Assembly: GCA_964387425.1 (NCBI GenBank) | Contig: CAYLXP010000040.1 | Span: 1-39,168 of the forward strand | DNA: 39,168 bases | Source of the DNA: CAYLXP01 sp964387425 | Lineage (GTDB): Bacteria; Verrucomicrobiota; Kiritimatiellia; UBA8416 | Reading direction: 5' to 3' | Shown here: positions 1 to 8,270 of the stretch, piece after piece | How positions within the stretch are numbered: position 1 is the first letter of the stretch | Layout: every line of letters begins with the position of its first letter | The notes under the pieces: generated by a model | Seen by the model: the letters and a program-made list of their open reading frames with translations, nothing else | The model's database searches: none | What the model was told of the DNA's origin: nothing | Position numbers and translations under genes: made by a program

Positions 1-96
1 GAGTTTGGTGCTGAGATCCCAGACGAGGACGCAGAGAAGCTGACGACGGTTGGCGGCGTCATCGCTTACATGACCGAGAAGGGTATCGAGGCCTAA
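1..96 (+). CDS. acpP: Acyl carrier protein, C-terminal end (partial at window edge)
   Basis: The first 31 codons in frame 1, followed by TAA, read as the last helix region of an acyl carrier protein. The segment EIPDEDAEKLTTVGGVIAY matches the conserved ACP helix III-IV region that follows the DSL phosphopantetheine site; that site itself lies before the window. ACP carries growing acyl chains on 4'-phosphopantetheine in type II fatty acid synthesis in the cytoplasm. The gene directly downstream is fabF, the usual acpP-fabF order, which supports the call. A hairpin terminator follows the stop by about 20 bases. Only the C-terminus is visible, so integrity of the rest cannot be judged. Confidence 0.93.
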   Translation, partial: EFGAEIPDEDAEKLTTVGGVIAYMTEKGIEA

Positions 97-115
97 GTTT
101 GCGCAAGCAAATCGT

Positions 116-154
116 CGACCGGGGAGCCCAGAAAATGGCTCCTCGGTCGTTTTT
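116..154 (+). terminator. Rho-independent terminator or attenuator between acpP and fabF
   Basis: A 13-bp stem (arms 116-128 and 137-149, one G-T pair, otherwise perfect) closes an 8-base loop and is followed at once by TTTTT. It sits 20 bases after the acpP stop and about 30 bases before the fabF GTG start. Its position suggests most transcripts stop after acpP with some readthrough into fabF, or that fabF has its own start in the short space after it. Confidence 0.85.
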
Positions 155-184
155 CATTAGCCGCTGTAGTGACGGGAGCGGATT

Positions 185-1341
185 GTGGATAAGAGAAGAG
201 TAGTAGTAACGGGCGTCGGTGTTGTGTCACCGATCGGCTCAACTGCCGAGCGCTTCTGGGACAGCCTGACAGCTGGACGCTCCGGCATTGGCAAGATCGA
301 GTGTTTCGACACCACGGATTTCGCGGTTACGATTGCTGCCGAGGTAACAGACCTCGATATCGGCGAGTATATCGACCGCAAAGAACAGCGGCGTATGGAC
401 CGCTACAGCCATTTTGCCTTGGTAGCAGCCAAGCAGGCGATGGATGATGCGGCATTCGACAGCGAGAAAGTGGACCCCGAACGCATGGGCTGCGTTGTCG
501 GCGCCGGCGTTGGCGGACTCTGGACTATCGAGCATCAGCACCGCACGCTGATTCAGCGTGGGCCGGGCCGCTGCTCGCCGTTTATGATTCCGCAGATGAT
601 CCCCAACATCGCATCCGGTCTGGTCGCGATCGCGCACAACTTGAAGGGCCCGAACTACGCGGTCGCTTCCGCTTGCGCAACCGCGGCACACGCGGTGGGT
701 GATGCAATGCACATGATTCAGCGCGGTGAAACGGATGTTTGCGTGGCCGGTGGCGCCGAAGCCCCGATCACGCCCCTCGGGATTGCCGGTTTCGCGGCAA
801 TGAAGGCTCTGAGCACCCGCAATGACGATCCCGCGACTGCCAGTCGCCCCTTTGACAAGGATCGCGACGGTTTCGTGATGGGCGAGGGCGCCGGCATCTT
901 CGTGCTGGAGGAGCTCGAACACGCGAAGGCTCGCGGCGCCGAGATCTACTGCGAAGTAGGTGGCTTCGGTATGTCATGCGATGCCAACCACATGACCGCA
1001 CCGGTTGAAAGTGGGGAAGGGGCCACGCGCGCCATGAAGATGGCGATGGACTACGCCGAGATCGGACCGGACGGGGTTGACTACATCAACGCGCACGGTA
1101 CGAGCACACCGCTCAACGATAAGATTGAGACGCGTGCGATCAAGGGCGCCCTGGGTGAGGACGATGCGCGTCGCGTGATGATCAGCTCCAGCAAGTCGAT
1201 GACCGGCCACCTCCTGGGAGCCGCTGCCGGCGTAGAGTCGATCGCCTGCGTGATGGCGATCAAGCACGGCATCGTGCCGCCGACGATCAACCAGATCACG
1301 TCTGATCCCGAGTGTGACCTCGACTACGTGCCGAACACGGC
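185..1341 (+). CDS. fabF: Beta-ketoacyl-ACP synthase II (KAS II), 3' end lost in gap
   Basis: FabF condenses malonyl-ACP with acyl-ACP in fatty acid elongation. The start is GTG at 185 with GGGAG about 7 bases upstream, giving MDKRRVVVTGVGVVSPIGS, the typical KAS N-terminus. The Cys-His-His triad is present: Cys in ASACATAAHAVGDA, His in INAHGTSTPLND, and His in SKSMTGHLLGAAAG. About 386 codons are seen, ending at DYVPNTA, where the N gap begins. The family is about 410-420 residues, so roughly 30 residues including the glycine-rich C-terminal motif are missing. Any reading continued through the Ns would be artificial, because the sequence after the gap belongs to another gene on the opposite strand. 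Confidence 0.96.
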
Positions 1342-1441
1342 NNNNNNNNNNNNNNNNNNNNNNNNNNNNNNNNNNNNNNNNNNNNNNNNNNNNNNNNNNN
1401 NNNNNNNNNNNNNNNNNNNNNNNNNNNNNNNNNNNNNNNNN
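1342..1441. other. Assembly gap (100 N)
   Basis: Exactly 100 Ns separate the 3' end of fabF (plus) from the 3' end of the CsgG-like gene (minus). A round 100 is the usual placeholder for a gap of unknown length, so the true distance, and even whether other genes lie inside, cannot be known from this sequence. Confidence 0.99.
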
Positions 1442-2262
1442 GTCATTTCGCTGTCGAGGACTTCGCCGGTATCCGGATCAATCAGCTCTTCAACTTCGCC
1501 GACCTCAAACGTCATGCCTGGAGCAACACCTTCCCGGGTCCCGCGATTGATGATGATCTTGTCACCCTTGACCAGAACAACGGTTCCTTCCCATGGAATG
1601 CTCTCCAGCTGCTGGATGAGGAATTGCGTGGCCTGGGCAACGGCGTCCTCGCAGGCCTTGCCGACGTTATCCTTCTTGAATCCGGAGAGATTACCGGTCA
1701 AGCCGCCGAGCTTTGAGCCGTGATAACCGATTCCCAACCCACGCTTGCCGCTGGTTCCTGTCACCTTCTGGGATGCCGCGACCTGGCCGGTTTCCGTGTC
1801 CACCAGGTAGATCGTGATGTTGACCTCAGCCTTGGCCCCGCTGCCTCCAAGGCTGATGCCTTTGAAGCTGAACCGGCCCTTTCCTCCGCCGGTTTCCTGC
1901 ACGTGGGTGATGGAGCCGCGCACCAGGAGTTGAGCGGGGGTCATGCGACCCATCTTGGGCGCCTTCTTGCCGCCCGCAGCCCGGCCACTGGCAGCGAAAT
2001 CCTGCTCGGTCATGGCCGCATTGCGCATCTCGGCATCGCCCAGGACAATGAACTTGCCCGTTTCGTTGAGAACATCGGTCATAATTGTTGTGAATCCGTC
2101 GCCGAGATCCCAGCGTCCCCGCCATCCGGCTTCGTTCTTGAACTTGTGCACGGAGATCGAGTAGCGCAGGTTGCCGGATTCATCAGCGGCCCGGGCCGAT
2201 GACATGCACATAGCGAGTGCGATGGACAGAGTTGCAACAATGGCAGTCAGTCTGATCTTCAT
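1442..2262 (-). CDS. CsgG/HfaB-like exported protein, C-terminus lost in gap
   Basis: The chosen ATG at 2262 has GGGAGG 7 bases upstream and opens a clear Sec signal peptide (MKIRLTAIVATLSIALAMCM, then SSARA/ADES). An upstream in-frame ATG at 2301 would put a basic leader before the signal and is less likely. The mature N-terminal part resembles CsgG-family proteins: a YSISVHKFKNEAG strand, DVLNETGKFIVLGDAEM, and QLLVRGSITHVQE. A second part (around residues 215-273) reads GTVVLVKGDKIIINRGTREG, like the FlgT C-terminal-type domain often fused to CsgG-like proteins. No lipobox Cys is obvious at the signal cleavage site. CsgG proteins form outer-membrane secretion pores, but many family members have unknown roles. 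It follows glmM by 32 bases on the same strand. The end is unknown because of the gap. Confidence 0.75.
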
Positions 2263-2294
2263 TCTTATCCTCCCTTTTCCGTTCTTTCTCTTTC

Positions 2295-3644
2295 CTAACA
2301 CAACGCCTGTTTTACGGTTTCCACGAGGGACTCCGCGAGCCGATCAACGATCTCTTCTGTCGGTCCTTCAACCATCACCCGGCACATGGACTGCGTGCCG
2401 GAGTAGCGAATCAACGTGCGGCCCTGGCTCCCCAGTTCGGCCTGTGCGGCTGCCTCCGCCTCCTGGATGGAGGTGATCGTGTCCAGCGGTGGCTTGGAAG
2501 GTACGTCCACATTGATAAGTCGCTGTGGGGCCTGCTGGAAGACCTTGCCCAATTCAGAAAGCGGCTGGTTGGAGCGCTTCAATACTGCCAGTAGCTGCAG
2601 GGCCGAGATGATTCCATCGCCGGTCGTGTGGTGATTGAGGAAGATCATGTGCCCGGACTGTTCGCCGCCCAGCGTGGAGCCGCGCTGCTGCATGAGCTCC
2701 AACACGTTGCGGTCACCAACGTCGGCTTCCTCGTACTCAATGCCGAGATCGTCGAACGCAATCCGCAGCCCGAAGTTACTCATAGGGGTAATGATGACTT
2801 TGTTGCTGCCAAGCGTGCCGGACTCCTTCATGGCTCGCGCACAGATAGCCATGATGTGGTCGCCGTCAAGCTCCTGACCCTTCTCATCCACGGCAATCAG
2901 GCGGTCTCCGTCACCGTCGAAAGCGAGGCCAATGTCGGCACCCAGTTCCAGCACTTTCGCCGCCAGGTCTTCCGTGTGCTGAGATCCGCAGTTCACGTTG
3001 ATATTCAGACCGTTTGGACTGCTGTGAATGGCGGTGACGTCAGCATCCAGCTCGCGGAAGATGATGGGTGCGACCTTGTAGGTCGCGCCGTTCGAGCAGT
3101 CGATCACCACCTTCAGGCCATCCAGCGTGAGATCCTCGGGGAATGACTGCTTGCAGAAGACGATATAGCGGCCCGTGGCGTCGTCAATGCGCTTGGCACG
3201 GCCGACCTCCCCGGCGGTAGGGCGGATGTCGTTGATGCGCCCGGACGCGATAATGTCCTCGATCTCCTCCTCCAGTTTGAACGAGAGTTTGAATCCGTCA
3301 CGAGTGAAGATCTTGATCCCGTTATCCTGGTATGGGTTGTGTGAGGCAGAAATCATGATGCCGGCATCGGCGCGCATGCTCTGGGTGATGTAAGCAGCAC
3401 CGGGAGTGGGAACCGGGCCGAGCAGGAAGACGTCCACACCCATGGAACAGATACCGGCCGTCAGGGCATTCTCAATCATGTAGCAGCTCAAACGCGTGTC
3501 CTTGCCGATCACAATGCGGTGCCGTTTCTCGTGCTGTTTGCACACGTGTGCAGTTGCGCGTCCGATGGCCAGTGCCATTTCGGCCGTCATCGGATTGATG
3601 TTTGCCACGCCGCGTACGCCGTCTGTACCAAAAAGCTTACCCAT
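2295..3644 (-). CDS. glmM: Phosphoglucosamine mutase
   Basis: GlmM converts glucosamine-6-phosphate to glucosamine-1-phosphate on the way to UDP-GlcNAc for peptidoglycan and LPS. The ATG at 3644 has GGGGAGAG upstream and gives MGKLFGTDGVRGVAN, the standard N-terminus, 449 residues in all (family about 445). Visible motifs are the phosphoserine loop ISASHNP (Ser101), the metal-binding loop FDGDGDR, the sugar-binding region GGEQSGHMIF, and a C-terminal phosphate loop RYSGTQSMCRVM. In most family members that last loop reads SGTE, so Gln in place of Glu is slightly unusual. The start overlaps the end of the preceding beta-helix gene by 8 bases, implying translational coupling. Confidence 0.96.
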   Translation of the reverse strand: MGKLFGTDGVRGVANINPMTAEMALAIGRATAHVCKQHEKRHRIVIGKDTRLSCYMIENALTAGICSMGVDVFLLGPVPTPGAAYITQSMRADAGIMISASHNPYQDNGIKIFTRDGFKLSFKLEEEIEDIIASGRINDIRPTAGEVGRAKRIDDATGRYIVFCKQSFPEDLTLDGLKVVIDCSNGATYKVAPIIFRELDADVTAIHSSPNGLNINVNCGSQHTEDLAAKVLELGADIGLAFDGDGDRLIAVDEKGQELDGDHIMAICARAMKESGTLGSNKVIITPMSNFGLRIAFDDLGIEYEEADVGDRNVLELMQQRGSTLGGEQSGHMIFLNHHTTGDGIISALQLLAVLKRSNQPLSELGKVFQQAPQRLINVDVPSKPPLDTITSIQEAEAAAQAELGSQGRTLIRYSGTQSMCRVMVEGPTEEIVDRLAESLVETVKQALC

Positions 3645-4863
3645 TCTTAATCTCTCCCCATAGTGAAACAACTGAGTCAGAAATACTCTGCAGCCAGGCC
3701 GTGCCCTGCTTTCGCGCGTCCGACGACAGCGCCTGGATCGTGTCGACGTAGGTGCCGCCCGCCGCCTGGCGAACCGCATCCAGAAACGTGCCCCGTGCCG
3801 CCTCGCCGTCGTCGTCTGAAGTAGGCAGGACCAGGCGCCCGGCCACATCCGGCCAACGTTCCACAAACAGCCGCTGATGGTGGTGCCCCGCGGTGTTTGC
3901 GTTGCCGCTTCCGCCCGAAATCTCAAGCGACGCCGCCACCTTGCCGGCCAGCTGCGTCAGGCGCTTGATGCGCTCATCAACCATGGCGGCAATCTGCCAG
4001 CGGGCTCCTTCCAGGCACGCCTGGGCGTAGATGTCGTTTGCCGCCAGGATTGGTCGGACATGCCTGTACCAGGCGTCGAGGGCGTGCAGATTTCCGAGGT
4101 AGATGAAATTGTTTTGGCAAATGCGGTCAATCTCACCGTAGACGCGTATATCGTAGCTGACCTCCTTGACGCGATGACCGGTCTGTCCGAAAACCAGCTT
4201 GCCGCGTTCGAGAACATCACGCCGGCAGACCGTTCCCGCCGCGACGACCGTTCCGTAGGCAATGCGGGTGGGCCCAACCAGCCCGCCCTGACCGCCAAGG
4301 AAGATCGGGGGTTGGTCGACCATGACTCCTTCCGGCACGTCGCCGATCAGCGATGGGGTGGCCTTGTCCTGGTGGGCCGTGAAATTGAAGTGAATATAGG
4401 ATGAGCCCACTTCACTGTGGTTCTTCGGCCCTGTTCCCCCGGCCATCAGGCAGTCGCAGAAGTTGATCAGGCTCCCGAGCGTTACGAAAGGCATGAGCAT
4501 GGTCTGCTTGAGGCCAACCGTGTGGGCGCAGGAAGCCTGCTCCTCGAGCAGCGTGCCCGCGCGGACATGAGCGCCCGAGCCGAAGGTGACACCGTCCAGC
4601 ATCGTGGCGCCCGCGAAGAAGCCGCCCTTGAGGTGCACATCCCGCCCAAGCTGGCAGTTCTGCAGTGTTACGGGGGCCTCGGCCCCGAGGAACGAGCCCG
4701 GCCCGATAGAGGTGCGGTCACCCGACAGGCGGCAGCCGCCATGGATGACAACGTCCGGGGCAATGCGATTCGGGTCGATACTGGAATCGATACAGACAGA
4801 TTCAGGGCAAACTATGGTCACACCCCTGCTCAGGAGTGTTTGCTTGACGTTCAAGTCGTCCAC
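3637..4863 (-). CDS. Left-handed beta-helix acyltransferase-like protein (GlmU C-domain-like)
   Basis: This 408-residue protein starts at GTG 4863. Residues about 25-225 are hexapeptide-repeat sequence (VVIHGGCRLSG, SIGPGSFLGAEAPV, LGRDVHLKGGFFAGA) that should fold as a left-handed beta-helix. A segment KNHSEVGSSYIHFNFT followed by DKATPSLIGDV is reminiscent of the active-site region of the GlmU acetyltransferase domain. There is no nucleotidyltransferase domain: nothing like LAAGxGTRM is present. The last 180 residues are mostly helical and unassigned. It lies between glmS and glmM, 17 bases after glmS and overlapping glmM by 8, so a role in making GlcNAc-1-phosphate or a related amino sugar is a fair inference. 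Similar proteins may be labelled UDP-GlcNAc pyrophosphorylase; that reaction is not supported by the visible domains. Confidence 0.75.
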   Translation of the reverse strand: MDDLNVKQTLLSRGVTIVCPESVCIDSSIDPNRIAPDVVIHGGCRLSGDRTSIGPGSFLGAEAPVTLQNCQLGRDVHLKGGFFAGATMLDGVTFGSGAHVRAGTLLEEQASCAHTVGLKQTMLMPFVTLGSLINFCDCLMAGGTGPKNHSEVGSSYIHFNFTAHQDKATPSLIGDVPEGVMVDQPPIFLGGQGGLVGPTRIAYGTVVAAGTVCRRDVLERGKLVFGQTGHRVKEVSYDIRVYGEIDRICQNNFIYLGNLHALDAWYRHVRPILAANDIYAQACLEGARWQIAAMVDERIKRLTQLAGKVAASLEISGGSGNANTAGHHHQRLFVERWPDVAGRLVLPTSDDDGEAARGTFLDAVRQAAGGTYVDTIQALSSDARKQGTAWLQSISDSVVSLWGEIKNG

Positions 4864-4880
4864 TCAAGCCTCGCGCGTTG

Positions 4881-6725
4881 CTATTCGACGGTCACGGATT
4901 TTGCCAGGTTGCGGGGCTGATCGATCTCGCAGCCTCGAGCCTTGGCGACATGATACGCGAAAAGCTGTTCGGCAACAACAACAGGAATTGGTGAAACGAA
5001 TTCCATGCAATCCGGAATCCAGATCGTGTCATCCGCATGGGTTTCGATCTCACTATCGCCCTCCGTGGCGATGGCAACGACAGGGGATTTGCGTGCGCGG
5101 CACTCCTGCATGTTGGCGATGGTCTTCTCCCGCCCTGGAATCGTCGGAACGGCAGCAACCACGGGAACATCCTCGCAGAGCAGGGCGATGGGGCCATGCT
5201 TCAACTCGGCGGCATGGTACCCCTCGGCGTGGATATAGGAAATCTCCTTGAGCTTGAGGGCGCCCTCAAGTGCAGCGGGGAACATGTATCCGCGACCAAT
5301 ATAGAAGAAGTCCTCCTTCTCTGCGTACTTCTGGGCAAGGGCCTCGATTTCGTCATTGCGATCGAGAACGCGTTGAGCGAGCTCGGGAATCCGCGCCAGT
5401 TCTTCCACCATCTTGCGGCCGGCATGCTCAGAAAGTCTACGCGTGCGCCCCATGAGGATCGCCATCATGGCCATGACGGATACCTGGCAGGTGAACGCTT
5501 TGGTCGAGGCAACGCCGATTTCGGGACCGGCATGCAGGTAGACGCCCCGGCCGGCTTCCCGTGCAATCGTGGAGCCAACCACGTTGCAGATTCCGAGAAC
5601 GGTTGCCCCCTTGCGGGTTGCCTCGCGCACGGCAGCCAGCGTGTCGGCGGTTTCGCCCGACTGGCTGATGGCCAGCATGCAGGTGTCCCGCAGCACGATG
5701 GGATTGCGGTCGCGGAACTCGGCAGCCTGCTGGATCTCGGTGGGGATGCTGGCGTACTCCTCGAAGTAGTTCTTGCCGACCATGCCGGCGTAGAGGGATG
5801 TGCCGCAGGCGGCAATCGAGACGCGATCGATACGCGCCATCTCAAACGCATCCATCTGCATCCCACTCAGCTTGGCGGAACCTTCCTTCGAGAGTAGACG
5901 GCCACGCGTGGCGTTGGCCAGGGCCTCGGGTTGCTCGAAGATCTCCTTGAGCATGAAGTGATCGTAGCCGGCCTTCTCGATGGCGCCGGGATCCCAGTCG
6001 ATCGTGGTGGGTTTACGCGACACGGGGACGTTCTTGAGTGATGTGATGTCGATGGCATCGGCACTGGCCGTCAGAACATCACCGTCGTCCATGAAGATCA
6101 CCTGGTCCGTGTGGCCGATGATGGCACTGACGTCTGATGCAACGATGGTCTCGTTCTTGCAGATACCAACCACGATCGGGCTGCCTTTGCGGGCGGCGAT
6201 GATCAGGTCGGGGTGGAGCGGTGATACCACGCAGATGCCGTAAGTACCTTCCAGTTTCTCCAGGGCACCGGCAACCGCGGCCCGCAGGTCACCGTCGTAG
6301 CAGGCCTCGACCAGGTGCGCGATGACCTCGGTGTCCGTGTCACTCTTGAACGCGTAGCCATCTGCAATCAGCTTGTCCTTCAGGGCGGCGTAATTGTCGA
6401 TGATGCCGTTGTGGACCACGGCAAACTGGCCGTTCTGACTCAGGTGAGGGTGGGCGTTGGCTTCGGTTGGCTGGCCGTGCGTGGCCCAACGGGTATGGCC
6501 AATGCCGAGCGAGGCGTAGGGGGTCTCGCTTTCCGGGAGGACTTCCTGAACGCCGCTCTCGAGATTGACGATCTTCCCGGCCCGCTTCACGACCTCCAGC
6601 CCACCACCTGCGGGGCAGAGCGCGACCCCCGCCGAGTCATAGCCGCGGTATTCCAGGCGTTTGAGGCCGGAAATAATGATGTTCGTTGCGTCCCGGTTGC
6701 CAATATATCCAACGATTCCACACAT
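4881..6725 (-). CDS. glmS: Glutamine-fructose-6-phosphate aminotransferase (isomerizing)
   Basis: GlmS makes glucosamine-6-phosphate from fructose-6-phosphate and glutamine, the first step toward UDP-GlcNAc. The 614-residue length fits the family. The N-terminus MCGIVGYIGNRDA gives the catalytic Cys2 of the Ntn glutaminase domain, with LEYRGYDSAG, HTRWATHG and HNGIIDNY motifs. Two SIS domains follow (about 285-425 and 455-600), with the sugar-phosphate motif AISQSGETADT. The C-terminus reads DQPRNLAKSVTVE, the conserved tail. The ATG at 6725 has AAAGGAAG about 10 bases upstream. It is the first gene of a minus-strand operon with the beta-helix gene, glmM and the CsgG-like gene. No glmS ribozyme-like structure was recognised in the short leader. 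Confidence 0.97.
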   Translation of the reverse strand: MCGIVGYIGNRDATNIIISGLKRLEYRGYDSAGVALCPAGGGLEVVKRAGKIVNLESGVQEVLPESETPYASLGIGHTRWATHGQPTEANAHPHLSQNGQFAVVHNGIIDNYAALKDKLIADGYAFKSDTDTEVIAHLVEACYDGDLRAAVAGALEKLEGTYGICVVSPLHPDLIIAARKGSPIVVGICKNETIVASDVSAIIGHTDQVIFMDDGDVLTASADAIDITSLKNVPVSRKPTTIDWDPGAIEKAGYDHFMLKEIFEQPEALANATRGRLLSKEGSAKLSGMQMDAFEMARIDRVSIAACGTSLYAGMVGKNYFEEYASIPTEIQQAAEFRDRNPIVLRDTCMLAISQSGETADTLAAVREATRKGATVLGICNVVGSTIAREAGRGVYLHAGPEIGVASTKAFTCQVSVMAMMAILMGRTRRLSEHAGRKMVEELARIPELAQRVLDRNDEIEALAQKYAEKEDFFYIGRGYMFPAALEGALKLKEISYIHAEGYHAAELKHGPIALLCEDVPVVAAVPTIPGREKTIANMQECRARKSPVVAIATEGDSEIETHADDTIWIPDCMEFVSPIPVVVAEQLFAYHVAKARGCEIDQPRNLAKSVTVE

Positions 6726-6787
6726 GGTCCGTCTTCCTTTCGACGGTTAAATTCTCTTTCGCGCGGAGCGCCGCGCCACATGGGTCG

Positions 6788-6817
6788 ACTCTACTAGAAG
6801 CTCTTGCCATAGTTCAA
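6788..6817 (-). promoter_or_regulatory. Possible sigma70-type promoter for the glmS operon
   Basis: Read on the minus strand, TTGAAC (6812-6817) is followed after 18 bases by TAGAGT (6788-6793). Each hexamer matches 4 of 6 consensus bases. It lies about 60 bases upstream of the glmS start in the divergent glmS/serC space. This is a consensus match only. Confidence 0.35.
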
Positions 6818-6854
6818 CGTTTATCGGGCTTTAGCGATCTTTTCGTTAAATTAT

Positions 6855-6883
6855 TGACGCTTGAATATACCGCTGCTAGGTTT
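6855..6883 (+). promoter_or_regulatory. Possible extended -10 promoter for serC
   Basis: TTGACG (6855-6860) is followed after 17 bases by TAGGTT (6878-6883), which is preceded by TGC, an extended -10 pattern. It lies about 50 bases before the serC ATG. The -10 itself is weak (3 of 6), so this is a moderate candidate at best. Confidence 0.35.
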
Positions 6884-6935
6884 CAGGTTCTTGAGACCCG
6901 GAACACCTGGCGATTATCTGTGAAAGGAGTGCACA

Positions 6936-8012
6936 ATGGCTAGAGTTTTCAATTTCAGTGCCGGACCGGCAACCCTGCCCCTGGAAGTCCTTGAAGAAGC
7001 CCAGCGCGAGCTGGTTGATTACGCGGGTTCAGGCATGTCCATCATGGAGAGCAGCCACCGTGGCAAAGAGTACTCCGCCGTGCATGCCGAGGCTATTGCG
7101 AATACACGTGAGCTTCTGAACGTTGGTGACGACTACTGCGTCCTCTTCATGCAGGGCGGCGCGAGCACCCAGTTTGCCTTGATTCCGATGAACCTGTTGG
7201 GCGAGGGGCAGACGGCGGACTACACGAATTCGGGCACCTGGGCTGCTAAGGCCATCAAGGAAGCCAAACTCCTTGGCAACGTCAACATCGCGGCAGACTG
7301 TGGCAAGGAAATCCCGACGCGCGTGCCGACTGAGGCAGAGCTTCAGCTTACGCCAGGAGCGGCCTACCTCCATATCACGTCCAACGAGACGATTTCGGGC
7401 GCGCAGTGGAAGGAGTTCCCCAAGACCGATGCGCCGCTGGTGGCAGACATGTCCTCCGACATGCTTTCGCGTCCTTTCGACGCCAACCAGTTTGGCCTGA
7501 TCTATGCGGGTGCCCAGAAGAACCTGGGACCGGCAGGCATGGCGCTGGTCGTGATGCGCAAGGATTTGGCAGATCGCGTTCCCGAGAACACGCCGAGCAT
7601 GTTCAAGTACAAGACGCACATCGATGCCGATTCGCTCTACAACACGTGCCCGTGCTTCACGATCTACATGTACATGTTGGTCACGCGCTGGATCAAGAAG
7701 GTGGGGATCGAGACGCTGTATCAGCAGAACATCGACAAGGCGGCCAAGCTCTATGCCGCCATTGACGGCAGCGACTTCTACAAGGGCACAGCGGTGGCCG
7801 AATGCCGCTCGGACATGAACGTCACCTGGCGTTTAACGAACGAGGATCTCGAAGCCAAGTTCATCGCCGATGCGGCGGAGCAGGGCTTGAAGGGCCTTAA
7901 GGGCCACCGTTCCGTCGGTGGCATCCGCGCCTCGATCTACAACGCCTTCCCCGTGGAAGGTATCGATGCCCTCACCGCCTTCATGGCCGACTTCGAGGCC
8001 AAGAACGGCTAG
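6936..8012 (+). CDS. serC: Phosphoserine aminotransferase
   Basis: SerC is a PLP enzyme that transaminates 3-phosphohydroxypyruvate to phosphoserine in serine synthesis; the same enzyme also acts in the DXP-dependent vitamin B6 route in organisms that have it. The 358-residue protein begins FNFSAGPATLP, the family hallmark, and carries SSHRGKEY, the phosphate-binding FMQGGASTQF, and the PLP lysine in YAGAQKNLGPAG (Lys195). HRSVGGIRASIYNAF near the end is also conserved. The ATG has AAAGGAG 8-10 bases upstream. It is a single-gene unit: a divergent glmS upstream and a strong terminator downstream. No serA or serB is in the window. Confidence 0.97.
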   Translation: MARVFNFSAGPATLPLEVLEEAQRELVDYAGSGMSIMESSHRGKEYSAVHAEAIANTRELLNVGDDYCVLFMQGGASTQFALIPMNLLGEGQTADYTNSGTWAAKAIKEAKLLGNVNIAADCGKEIPTRVPTEAELQLTPGAAYLHITSNETISGAQWKEFPKTDAPLVADMSSDMLSRPFDANQFGLIYAGAQKNLGPAGMALVVMRKDLADRVPENTPSMFKYKTHIDADSLYNTCPCFTIYMYMLVTRWIKKVGIETLYQQNIDKAAKLYAAIDGSDFYKGTAVAECRSDMNVTWRLTNEDLEAKFIADAAEQGLKGLKGHRSVGGIRASIYNAFPVEGIDALTAFMADFEAKNG

Positions 8013-8037
8013 CCACGGGGCACAACTGAATTCATGC

Positions 8038-8070
8038 AAGAAGCCACCTTCGGGTGGCTTCTTTGCGTTT
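8038..8070 (+). terminator. Rho-independent terminator of serC
   Basis: A perfect 11-bp stem (8038-8048 with 8053-8063) closes a TTCG tetraloop, then TGCGTTT follows. It lies 26 bases after the serC stop. The arms also carry AAGAAG/CTTCTT, so some function on the opposite strand is possible. Confidence 0.88.
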
Positions 8071-8270
8071 AGTTGCACACCGCATTGCCGCACCTGCACC
8101 CGGCATCTACCTGGAGGCAGAGAAGTCGAAGTAACAAATGTGGAACCTCATAGTAGACAGTATGGGGAATCCTTGTCATGGTGTCTGGCAGACTGGGCAC
8201 CTTGAGAAGCGAGGGTGACCAAATGTGTCTGGGTTGCTTCAAATAGAACAAGAAGAGGGAGAGGGTGGCG

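Noticed and set aside
1324..1441. Extension of the CsgG-like frame through the gap into fabF sequence
   Set aside because: It is only an artefact of the Ns; residues after the gap are antisense fabF.
185..1723. A continuous fabF reading through the 100 Ns and into 1723
   Set aside because: The gap size is a placeholder and sequence after it belongs to the minus-strand CsgG-like gene, so the fused frame is artificial.
5037..5897. Antisense ORF (286 codons) opposite glmS
   Set aside because: Shadow of glmS; no domain.
6726..6935. glmS ribozyme
   Set aside because: The glmS leader is short and shared with divergent serC; no double-pseudoknot core was found by eye.
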